Source of the DNA: Thermoplasmata archaeon
GTDB lineage: Archaea > Thermoplasmatota > Thermoplasmata > Thermoplasmatales > Thermoplasmataceae
NCBI GenBank assembly: GCA_021835265.1
Contig: JAKBQK010000573.1
Location: 1 to 8,267, forward strand
Direction of reading: 5' to 3'
Length of the DNA: 8,267 nucleotides
Part shown: positions 1-6,474 of the stretch, in pieces
How positions within the stretch are numbered: position 1 is the first letter of the stretch
Layout of the letters: each line of letters opens with the position of its first letter
Notes under the pieces: model-generated
What the model saw: the letters and a program-made list of their open reading frames with translations, nothing else
Told to the model about the DNA's origin: nothing
The model's database searches: none
Program-made: the position numbers and the translations under genes

Positions 1-85
1 TGCGGAGGGCCGGATTCGAACCGGCGAACCCCTACGGGAATGAACCCTGAATCCATCGCCTTTGACCTAGCTCGACAACCTCCGC
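1..85 (-). tRNA. tRNA-Leu (anticodon CAG), archaeal type
   Basis: Read on the minus strand, the 7-bp acceptor stem (GCGGAGG, bases 85-79) pairs with CCTCCGC (bases 8-2), and base 1 gives discriminator A. The D-stem is short (GTC/GGC) with the loop AGGTCAAAGG. The anticodon stem ATGGA/TTCAT encloses the loop TTCAGGG, so the anticodon is CAG and the tRNA reads CUG. A long variable arm (CCC-GTA-GGG core) makes it type II. The T-arm is a perfect GCCGG/CCGGC stem around TTCGAAT. The overall layout is that of archaeal, especially methanogen, tRNA-Leu and not of bacterial tRNA-Leu. There is no intron. Whether CCA is encoded cannot be seen because the window begins at the discriminator base. Confidence 0.95.
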
Positions 86-108
86 AGCATTCCCGAATTG
101 GCATTTAG

Positions 109-117
109 TATATTAAA
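109..117 (-). promoter_or_regulatory. TATA box of the tRNA-Leu gene
   Basis: On the minus strand this reads TTTAATATA, centred about 28 nt upstream of the mature tRNA 5' end at base 85. That is the spacing expected for an archaeal TATA element with transcription starting at, or a few bases before, the tRNA. It indicates that the accessory DNA next door has not separated the tRNA from its own promoter. Confidence 0.55.
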
Positions 118-442
118 AATTCATTTTGATCTTAATTCGCCTTATCGTTAGATTCATATTAATAATAATCGGAAATATTATGAAATGTGCGCATATATAA
201 TAATCTCTATTTCGTAGTAGAATTAATAACAAATCAATAAATTACTTGTGCCGTCGAGCCCCTTAATTTTCGATTATATAATCAATTTTAGTATTTTCAT
301 GATTTTAACAGACATTAAATTTAATGAAATACCTATACTGCATTTAATATATTCTAAAAATTTTGTCAATACTATTTGAAAGACCGATATGCCGTTATGG
401 AGATTTGCGAGATTTAATGGCTCAAGTAATATTTATGATAAA
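118..442. other. Gene-free AT-rich spacer
   Basis: No convincing gene, RNA fold or CRISPR structure is seen here. The stretch is strongly AT-rich. It holds two perfect short palindromes, GATTATATAATC at 272-283 and CATTAAATTTAATG at 313-326. These could be binding sites for a small dimeric regulator, but in DNA of this composition they may arise by chance. There are no C/D-box guide RNA motifs and no recognisable copy of the tRNA 3' end that would mark an attachment site. A 39-codon reading frame beginning at 389 runs into the neighbouring membrane gene and is not called. Confidence 0.6.
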
Positions 443-1138
443 TTAAATTGTAGTAACGATTGCATCCGTATAATATTTATTCCTCAATCTCCGGAAGATT
501 TCCAATAATGGTATTGAAAACCCGAATCCGAAAATATGCAGTAAAAAAGAAGAGTTACCAAGAATGTATCCAGCAATTAAAAAATAAACTAAAGCAAAGG
601 AAGATACCAGAAGAAAATAAGATCTTAATCGTTCATTGTTCCTGTAATATTTTGCATCTAAGATTAACAAAACCGAGAAATCAGCCAATAGACAAAAGGC
701 GATAATTGAGGTTCCTGTCCCATTTATATTACTAAATATCCACAAAATCCCTGACATTAAATAAGTTCCAAATATTCCACTTAGAAATATGACTCCTAGT
801 GAAAGATTAAATTTTTTGGCAAAGTAGCTACGATCATAATAAATCAAGTATATTATCATAATAAATGAAGGAATAATGAAATTTTCAATAAACCCCTTAA
901 CTGGATTATGGTGTAGTAGATCTTCAGTAGGATTAAACCAGCTTGTCAGAAAAAGATACAAATTCTCACTCCTGATAGAACTGTTAGTATAAGTTCCTAA
1001 TATGGCATTAACAATAATATAAAAAAAATAAAACACAAATGGAACCCAAAAATAACTTATGATTTTGGCAAAACTGCGTAAGATCCTGACCTTAAAAATT
1101 TGAAATCCATTTTCTTGTTCGGTTTCGGTTAAACTCAT
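443..1138 (-). CDS. Six-helix membrane protein, possibly rhomboid-like
   Basis: A 231-residue integral membrane protein of no family I recognise with certainty. After a short charged N-terminus, hydrophobic segments lie at about residues 26-47, 84-101, 112-134, 142-160, 174-193 and 198-214, ending in a basic, likely cytoplasmic tail (RRLRNK). Six helices, an Asn at the start of helix 2 (N86), a G-T-S at the start of helix 4 (G142, S144) and a His followed by glycines in helix 6 (H201, G204, G206) recall the rhomboid fold. However, the final Gly of GxSG is replaced by Ile145, and the helix-2 His four residues before N86 is Gly82, so proteolytic activity is doubtful. There is no Shine-Dalgarno sequence before the ATG; a TATA box about 28 nt upstream fits a leaderless mRNA. 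It is divergent from the restriction cassette. A link to defence is possible only by position. Confidence 0.7.
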   Translation of the reverse strand: MSLTETEQENGFQIFKVRILRSFAKIISYFWVPFVFYFFYIIVNAILGTYTNSSIRSENLYLFLTSWFNPTEDLLHHNPVKGFIENFIIPSFIMIIYLIYYDRSYFAKKFNLSLGVIFLSGIFGTYLMSGILWIFSNINGTGTSIIAFCLLADFSVLLILDAKYYRNNERLRSYFLLVSSFALVYFLIAGYILGNSSFLLHIFGFGFSIPLLEIFRRLRNKYYTDAIVTTI

Positions 1139-1163
1139 TTATCGTAGGCATCTAAAATTATCA

Positions 1164-1170
1164 TTTAAAT
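1164..1170 (-). promoter_or_regulatory. TATA box of the membrane-protein gene
   Basis: TTTAAA lies about 28 nt upstream of the ATG at 1138 and is preceded on the minus strand by an A-rich element that could act as a BRE. This places the transcription start at or next to the start codon, so the message would be leaderless, as is common in archaea. That agrees with the lack of a ribosome-binding site. Confidence 0.45.
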
Positions 1171-1205
1171 TTGTAGATTTTCATTGAAAAGCTATAGAGA
1201 AGATA

Positions 1206-1213
1206 TTATATAT
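1206..1213 (+). promoter_or_regulatory. TATA box of the restriction cassette
   Basis: TTATATAT lies about 30-34 nt upstream of the endonuclease start. Transcription about 26 nt downstream would leave a leader of only some 7 nt. The box sits inside a small inverted repeat (GATAT-TAT-ATATC, 1202-1214), which could be an operator, although AT-rich composition makes this weak. A GGAG at 1227-1230 is 12 nt from the ATG, too far to be a good Shine-Dalgarno, and would fall outside the transcript if this TATA box is used. Confidence 0.4.
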
Positions 1214-1242
1214 CGAATATACAATTGGAGATTTAGAATATA

Positions 1243-1926
1243 ATGGAATTACAAGAATTTATAAATAAATTCAACAATCTCAAAGACAGAGGATTTGTAA
1301 AATCATTGAGAAAAGGCCCCACCGGAATCGGAAAAACGCTGGAAACTTACTTAGGAATTGAAGAAAATAACCTTTATCTTCCTGATTTGGGTGAGATTGA
1401 ACTCAAAGCTCATAGAGACGGAGTCGATAATTTGATTACGCTCTTTACCTTCAATAGATGGGCTTGGGTTATGGATCCTTTACAAGCAATCAAAAAATAT
1501 GGAACTCGGGACGATTCAGGCAGGCTTGGCCTATATTTTACAATGTCATTTAAGCCAAATTCAGCGGGACTTTTCCTTCATACAGACAATGGATCAGTTT
1601 CCGTTAGACATGTTGACGGAACTACATTAGTAAAATGGAATTTTAAGGACTTGGAAGAGCAATTCAATAGAAAAATCCCTGCGTTAATTTTAGCATACGC
1701 ACAAACAGAGTATAGAGGAGACGAAGAGTGGTTTCACTTTTACACTGCCAAATTACTTACAGATACATCTGCTTCTATCTTAAAGGAACAGATAATTAAT
1801 GAAGTGATCCTTATAGATTTAAGATTGCATGACGCAATAACACATGCAAGAAATCATGGAACGGGATTTAGAGTTAAGGAAAAAGATTTACCTGAATTGT
1901 TCAAGAAGATAGAGGCGATCGTATGA
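1243..1926 (+). CDS. Type II restriction endonuclease, MvaI/BcnI family
   Basis: A 227-residue protein with the features of the MvaI/BcnI family, monomeric PD-(D/E)XK-fold enzymes. The known members cut CCWGG (MvaI) or CCSGG (BcnI) by nicking one strand and then the other. Near the N-terminus is the family signature TGIGKTLE (27-34), then the nuclease core: Asp48 in LPDLG and E53-L-K55 in EIELK, giving a D...ExK metal site. A C-terminal NHGTGFR (204-210) supplies a conserved His. Length matches the family (about 240). GPTGIGKT at 25-32 mimics a Walker A motif but is part of the nuclease signature. It is the first gene of a two-gene operon and overlaps the partner methylase by 4 nt (ATGA). No controller (C) protein gene is visible. 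The exact target site cannot be read from the sequence; CC-N-GG type sites are a family-based guess. Confidence 0.88.
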   Translation: MELQEFINKFNNLKDRGFVKSLRKGPTGIGKTLETYLGIEENNLYLPDLGEIELKAHRDGVDNLITLFTFNRWAWVMDPLQAIKKYGTRDDSGRLGLYFTMSFKPNSAGLFLHTDNGSVSVRHVDGTTLVKWNFKDLEEQFNRKIPALILAYAQTEYRGDEEWFHFYTAKLLTDTSASILKEQIINEVILIDLRLHDAITHARNHGTGFRVKEKDLPELFKKIEAIV

Positions 1927-3170
1927 TTTTATCAGAAATTGACGATTGGACTTTTAACGGTTCGTCCACTAGAGAATGCACACATGTATATCATGACTAT
2001 CCTGCGAGAATGATCCCTCAAGTTGCAAGAAAACTCCTTAATATTTATGGAAAAACGTCTAAGGTAATGTATGATCCATATTGCGGGACTGGCTCAACCC
2101 TTGTAGAAGGCCTTATAGAAGGAATGAATGTATTTGGAACTGACATCAATCCTTTAGCCAGGCTTATTGCTGAAGCCAAAACGGATTATTCCTTAAAACC
2201 AACTGAATTGTCAAATGAAATTGATAAGTTCAAAAATACGATTTACAGTAAAGAGGGAGAAAGCCACATTCCCAATGTTAGAAATATGGATTTTTGGTTT
2301 AAAAATGAAGTGATAGTTCCGCTTGGAAAAATAAGGTTTTACATTGACGAAATTCAAAATATGAATATTCAAAGATTTTTTCAGATAGCCTTTAGTGAAA
2401 CAGTAAGGGAAAGTTCGAATACGAGAAAGAGTGAATTTAAATTATTCAGATATGCAACTGATAAACTTCAAACATATTTTCAAAATCCTTACGTTCTAAT
2501 GATTTCTAAGCTTGAACGCAATTTAAAAGGATATGTTCAGTTTAATGAGATAATGAATAAAATGAAAAATAAGCCCCAATCCAAGATACTTGGATTAAAC
2601 TCTGTTTATGAAATTCCATGCATTGATTTGCCTGAAAATTCAGTTGACATTGTTGTGACTTCCCCGCCCTATGGTGATTCACATACCACGGTTGCATACG
2701 GGCAATATTCTAGGCTTTCATCGGAATGGCTTTCCTTAATAGAAAGAGAAAACATTGATAATACATTAATGGGAGGAAAAAAGATTCAGAAATTGCCTGA
2801 ATTTCCTTCCATTTCACTTAACACTGCAATAGCCCAAATATTCGATAAGAATCCAAAGCGGGCATTGGAAGTTGCTTCGTTTTATTCAGATCTACTTTCT
2901 TCAATTGAGAATGTGACAAAATTATTAAGAAAAGACGGGCATGTTTGCTATGTAGTTGGAAATAGGACAGTCAGTTCTGTAATATTGCCTACGTCAGAAG
3001 CAATTAAAGATTTCTTTGAATTCTGTGGCTTGAATTATATCACTACTCACATTCGCAATATACCTAATAAAAGAATGCCGTCTAGAAACAGTCCAAGTAA
3101 TGTTGCGGGTGAAACAAGAAGCACTATGCTGAATGAACATTTAGTTGTATTAAAGAAAATTAGACAATAA
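1923..3170 (+). CDS. Site-specific DNA methyltransferase, probably N4-cytosine
   Basis: A 415-residue amino-methyltransferase that should protect host DNA from the adjoining endonuclease. An N-terminal H-Y-H-D-YPARMIP block (21-32) resembles the entry segment of TSPPY methylases. The AdoMet pocket follows: motif I DPYCGTGS (51-58), then GTDINPLA (72-79) with Asp74 likely contacting AdoMet. The catalytic motif IV is TSPPYGDS (246-253). A Ser before PPY favours N4-cytosine over N6-adenine, and known MvaI/BcnI partners are N4-cytosine methylases. The middle region (about 90-240) and the segment after TSPPY (TTVAYGQYSRLSSEW) probably read the target. The start is set by the ATGA overlap with the endonuclease and a GAGG at 1912-1915, 7 nt upstream, implying coupled translation. 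The stop is followed by T-rich DNA. Confidence 0.88.
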   Translation: MILSEIDDWTFNGSSTRECTHVYHDYPARMIPQVARKLLNIYGKTSKVMYDPYCGTGSTLVEGLIEGMNVFGTDINPLARLIAEAKTDYSLKPTELSNEIDKFKNTIYSKEGESHIPNVRNMDFWFKNEVIVPLGKIRFYIDEIQNMNIQRFFQIAFSETVRESSNTRKSEFKLFRYATDKLQTYFQNPYVLMISKLERNLKGYVQFNEIMNKMKNKPQSKILGLNSVYEIPCIDLPENSVDIVVTSPPYGDSHTTVAYGQYSRLSSEWLSLIERENIDNTLMGGKKIQKLPEFPSISLNTAIAQIFDKNPKRALEVASFYSDLLSSIENVTKLLRKDGHVCYVVGNRTVSSVILPTSEAIKDFFEFCGLNYITTHIRNIPNKRMPSRNSPSNVAGETRSTMLNEHLVVLKKIRQ

Positions 3171-3199
3171 GTTTTTACCTTTCTGATTTTTTATTTTGT
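3171..3199 (+). terminator. T-rich terminator after the restriction cassette
   Basis: Directly after the methylase stop come TTTTT (3172-3176), TTTTTT (3187-3192) and TTTT (3194-3197), without a GC-rich hairpin. Archaeal RNA polymerase terminates at such T-tracts. It faces the opposing operon, so it would limit read-through. Confidence 0.4.
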
Positions 3200-3382
3200 G
3201 ATTAAATTAAAAATCATTACTTACATGAAATATAAAGATTTATTATTACAGTAGATTTATGAAATTAAAAAACATTATAATAACTTTGTAAAGTCAAAAT
3301 TGATTCACTCGTAACCAGTCTTATGGGATGTTAGAAATAAATCCTTTCAATCAAAGAAATTATCCCCAATTCTCAATTGAAC

Positions 3383-3389
3383 AAAAAAA
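3383..3389 (-). terminator. T-run terminator of the minus-strand operon
   Basis: On the minus strand a run of seven T begins seven bases after the stop codon of the nuclease gene. A small AT-rich stem (CAATT/AATTG, 3367-3379) lies beyond it, on the wrong side for a bacterial intrinsic terminator; a T-run alone suits archaeal termination. It implies that the operon ends here with no further gene on this strand before the opposing methylase. Confidence 0.45.
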
Positions 3390-3395
3390 GTGCAT

Positions 3396-4355
3396 TCAAT
3401 TAGTTAGCCACACCTCAATGTCGGCAAGTTCGATAGTTGGAGCTGTGGAAAGATCAACGCGATAATGAGTTTGCGTTACTCCCGCAGGTTCAGGCATACC
3501 AAAATGAGGGGAGTCCTTAGCCCAAAAAAAAGCCAAAGATTTTTCTGCCTCGGTTTCGTCAAATAATGGCCCTTCTTCATTAGAATCCTCCATTCGAGAC
3601 ATCCTCACTGCTCTGGCAAGTTTAATTAATTGAGACTCGTTGCTAACTTCACCCCTGGCCAAGTCAATTAAAGTCTTCAAACTCACCCCAGCTTCTTCTT
3701 TTCTAAGCATGATTGAAGCAATAACTATTTCCTCTTCCCCAAATGAGTACAATTGCCTATGTGAAAAATGATGAATTCTTTCACTACGAACTGACGTTTT
3801 AACCTCTATTCTCTTGTTATTATTTGTAAAGTCAAACGTTCGAGATGGATCACTGTGCCAATAAGGAAGCCAAAACTTGAATCCCTTAACTCTACTCATA
3901 AAAAAAAGTTCGCCCCAGAGTCCTTGTCTTTCTTCTCGAAAATCATTAGCTGGAGTGATAGAAAATAACCTAGAAACTGAGAGAAAAAAATCAACCAATT
4001 CTGATCTTTTTATCTTCCTTTCCTGGAGAAATCCTAGGAACCCTTCGAGAAGAGAAAGGAAGACGTGTCTATCCAAATCTTCATTTGATTCACAGACTAG
4101 TGAATCTAATCTCACAGTAAGTGGGGACTGCCCCAAGATGGATATCACATAGTCAATTCCAAGTCCAAGTGTGACATGTGAAGTTCTCATAAGAGGTCCA
4201 CGAGACATATTTGGACTAGGATCAGAAAAAAATGCAGGCCAACCGTCGGAATTAATTCCGAGGTATGTTCCAGGGAAAACATCTATTGGAGTTACCTCAA
4301 AATTATGCTCAATTTGCCTATTTTTCAATCTAAGGTAAAGTTCAAGTATGCTCAT
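3396..4355 (-). CDS. PD-(D/E)XK-motif protein (DUF4420-like), nuclease of the GHKL-Z1 system
   Basis: A 319-residue protein matching the PD-(D/E)XK family known as DUF4420, regularly encoded after Z1 proteins. Visible core: QGLWGELFF (144-152) with conserved Glu149, then RTFDF (172-176) with Asp175, then RIEVKTS (182-188) giving E184-x-K186. Together these form an E...D...ExK metal site. The N-terminal 130 residues, including a GINSDGWPAFF segment, and the C-terminal region have no motif I can name. It presumably cleaves DNA under control of the upstream ATPases, which is inference from operon membership. The ATG lies one base after the Z1 stop codon (TAA-A-ATG), and GGAG at 4360-4363 overlaps the end of Z1, so translation is coupled. 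It is the last gene of the operon; the AIPR gene often found next in related loci is absent. Confidence 0.85.
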   Translation of the reverse strand: MSILELYLRLKNRQIEHNFEVTPIDVFPGTYLGINSDGWPAFFSDPSPNMSRGPLMRTSHVTLGLGIDYVISILGQSPLTVRLDSLVCESNEDLDRHVFLSLLEGFLGFLQERKIKRSELVDFFLSVSRLFSITPANDFREERQGLWGELFFMSRVKGFKFWLPYWHSDPSRTFDFTNNNKRIEVKTSVRSERIHHFSHRQLYSFGEEEIVIASIMLRKEEAGVSLKTLIDLARGEVSNESQLIKLARAVRMSRMEDSNEEGPLFDETEAEKSLAFFWAKDSPHFGMPEPAGVTQTHYRVDLSTAPTIELADIEVWLTN

Positions 4356-4356
4356 T

Positions 4357-6474
4357 TTACTCCACTCTTACAACGTAACCCAGATCGTATTTAGGGTCAT
4401 CTTTTGGGACATAAAGTGCAAATGCGGATGAAATCAGAGTCCTCGGGTCAGTATCACGCTTCCTAGGGGATATTATGTGAACTTGGAATTGGACCTTACC
4501 ATCATTTATTTTCCTATCTCCACTGTAATTATTGCTTGGCCCTGAGAATGATTCTATTTTTTTACCATTTATTAATGTTCTGTCCCTTATCTCACCATTA
4601 CCCATAAGCAATACATCAAAAGATGGGAGTTCTCCTGAAAGTAAAAGCCTAGTTAGGTATTCCTTAATATAGGCATTATCCCAATCTGTCCCATCATTAT
4701 TCACATTCTCAAGTAGTTCAGATATAACTTCCTCTGTTGGGCAGTTTTCAATAACTGTGTGTTCAATTGATCCAAAATGTTTGCGCACGGTTCTTTTCTT
4801 TTTAAAAAAATTCATAATGTTGTTCACATTTTTTTCAGCAATCTCTTGCTCGAATTGAAGTACGTTCTGCACTTCCCATTCATGACCCTTGAAACGCTTG
4901 TATTTTGCAACGTTTGATCTAGTTGGGTTGAGTCCCATGTTCGAATTTAGTCTGAACATTCTAGGCCAGTCTCTAATATGAATTCCCTGTTCCATATTCC
5001 TTAAAAGTGCGTCCCAAAAGTCATCCTCATGACGCATTAGTTCAGTATAGTTTTCTTTCAATTTTTTTGTCAAGAAGATACGGCACACATCAAGGTACTC
5101 TTTCTTATATCCGAACCATCTGGCCCTTTGCTCAAGCGTATCTGCATTTGTATCCTTCTTGGCTCTCCTTGTGATGTATGTTACTGCAAGTCCTTGAATT
5201 GTGAGTCCTCTTCCAAGCATGTTTCCTCCAACGAATATATTGTTGGATAATCTAATTTGTGTACTAGACGGATCCCTCCCCATAGGAAGGCTATTAACCA
5301 TCCAGATCTCTACCATATATATTTCATTAGAGAGATCTTCTTTCAAAATATCCCATGGTGGAATTTGTTGGACTGTGCGGCATAACTCATTGTAGGCAGG
5401 CAGGAAAATGTCATAGAGTGATTGCCTCTCTGGATCGTTTTCTGGGTAACCAAGTTTGATTTTCCAAGATGAAATAAGTTGTTTTACTGACTCAAATGAC
5501 TGATTGTGCTCTGCTTTAAGGACGCTATTATGAATTAGCATTGAATGCCAATCTCTTTTCCCTCTCCTATTACGAATCGCAGCACCCAAAAGGAAAATTG
5601 CAATCGCATTAGATAGAGATTCGGTTATCTCATCGCTTCTTGCATTTTCCTCATTTTCTTTAACCTCTTGAACAAATTGATTTGCTCTTTCCCCAAAGAA
5701 GATTGCTCCGCCACAGTACCCACTTCCCGGGTAAACTAAGTAACCAAAGTCTGGAGAAAGTGCATCTATTCCAGCTACGAGTAGATTTGCCTGTGGGGTC
5801 GCTGTGTATGCAACGTATGCATGGCTATGGAGTGTACTTCTTAGTGAAAGAATACTTTTATAAACGGCTGACTGCTTTCCATTTCTAAACATCGTATTAA
5901 GGGAGGCTTCATCTCCTTCATCATCTATTATTAGTGTGGGATGTCTACTAATTGCCGGTTGAGCAAAAATGTCCCTAACAGCATTAATCCTATTCTGTCT
6001 TTTTAAAGAAATAACAAGCACATGACCACCAATGTGAACAACATTTTCGATCACTTCAGAGTCCACTAATGTCGGATTCTTGAATGGGGTGATGACTGCC
6101 GCCCCACCAACAAGGTCTGAATCAAGTCTTGCGTATGTTTGGTCAAGAAGAGGCTTTTTGGTTCCTGCCAAGACTATTACTGCGCTATAATTGTTGTCGA
6201 AAGCTAAAGCTGTCAAAACAGAATAGGAAAGGGTTTTCCCGCTTTGCACCTTCCCTATCGCTAAGCCAGTAGAAGATTTATTCAATTCTGTTGGCCTTGG
6301 ACAACGTCCTAGAATACTTGCAGCAGTTCTTACTACAGTATCCCAGTCTTCATCGTTAACATTAGAAACATACCGCCCTCTAAGGTGCTTCAATTCATCC
6401 CCATCGATGTTGACAGCCCATGGCGCTTCGCCTTGCAAAGAAACCGGATCTATGCCAATAGAATTAATGTCCAT
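4357..6474 (-). CDS. Z1-domain protein (SF2-helicase-like ATPase)
   Basis: A 705-residue Z1 protein, a family related to superfamily II helicases and typical of MORC-linked restriction systems. The helicase motifs are intact and in order: Walker A GKVQSGKT (74-81, Lys80); Walker B/DEAD-like DDEGD (184-188); motif III YTATPQAN (223-230); motif V LGRGLTI; and motif VI QRARWFGY (449-456) with candidate arginine fingers R450 and R452. It likely uses ATP to translocate on or remodel DNA bound by the GHKL partner and to license the nuclease encoded next; this role is inferred. The last 200 residues carry no motif I recognise. The start overlaps the GHKL gene by 11 nt and has a good GGAG at 6482-6485, 7 nt upstream. 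Length is ordinary for the family, with no frameshift. Confidence 0.92.
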   Translation of the reverse strand: MDINSIGIDPVSLQGEAPWAVNIDGDELKHLRGRYVSNVNDEDWDTVVRTAASILGRCPRPTELNKSSTGLAIGKVQSGKTLSYSVLTALAFDNNYSAVIVLAGTKKPLLDQTYARLDSDLVGGAAVITPFKNPTLVDSEVIENVVHIGGHVLVISLKRQNRINAVRDIFAQPAISRHPTLIIDDEGDEASLNTMFRNGKQSAVYKSILSLRSTLHSHAYVAYTATPQANLLVAGIDALSPDFGYLVYPGSGYCGGAIFFGERANQFVQEVKENEENARSDEITESLSNAIAIFLLGAAIRNRRGKRDWHSMLIHNSVLKAEHNQSFESVKQLISSWKIKLGYPENDPERQSLYDIFLPAYNELCRTVQQIPPWDILKEDLSNEIYMVEIWMVNSLPMGRDPSSTQIRLSNNIFVGGNMLGRGLTIQGLAVTYITRRAKKDTNADTLEQRARWFGYKKEYLDVCRIFLTKKLKENYTELMRHEDDFWDALLRNMEQGIHIRDWPRMFRLNSNMGLNPTRSNVAKYKRFKGHEWEVQNVLQFEQEIAEKNVNNIMNFFKKKRTVRKHFGSIEHTVIENCPTEEVISELLENVNNDGTDWDNAYIKEYLTRLLLSGELPSFDVLLMGNGEIRDRTLINGKKIESFSGPSNNYSGDRKINDGKVQFQVHIISPRKRDTDPRTLISSAFALYVPKDDPKYDLGYVVRVE

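Noticed and set aside
272..326. Perfect palindromes GATTATATAATC and CATTAAATTTAATG as operators
   Set aside because: They consist almost only of A and T, are not placed at a promoter of any called gene, and do not resemble each other beyond composition.
389..508. A 39-codon plus-strand reading frame starting in the gap and running into the membrane gene
   Set aside because: It has no ribosome-binding site or well-placed promoter, is very short, and half of it is antisense to a better gene.
460..705. An 81-residue lysine-rich reading frame opposite the membrane protein
   Set aside because: It is the expected antisense product of codons for hydrophobic residues (TTT/ATT-rich), with no start signals or motif.
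1315..1338. GPTGIGKT in the endonuclease, an exact match to a Walker A ATP-binding pattern
   Set aside because: It coincides with the TGIGxTLE signature of MvaI/BcnI nucleases, which do not use ATP; there is no Walker B partner and the protein is short.
3285..3836. A 14-base direct repeat (TTTGTAAAGTCAAA) at 3285-3298 and 3823-3836
   Set aside because: It is short and AT-rich; one such match is expected about by chance in 8 kb of this composition, and one copy is coding sequence.
3877..4152. Plus-strand frames opposite the nuclease, Z1 and GHKL genes (for example 3877-4152, 5201-5395, 5682-5888, 6385-6672, 6983-7219, 7581-7796)
   Set aside because: Each lies wholly, or almost wholly, opposite a gene with recognised motifs, and none has a motif of its own.
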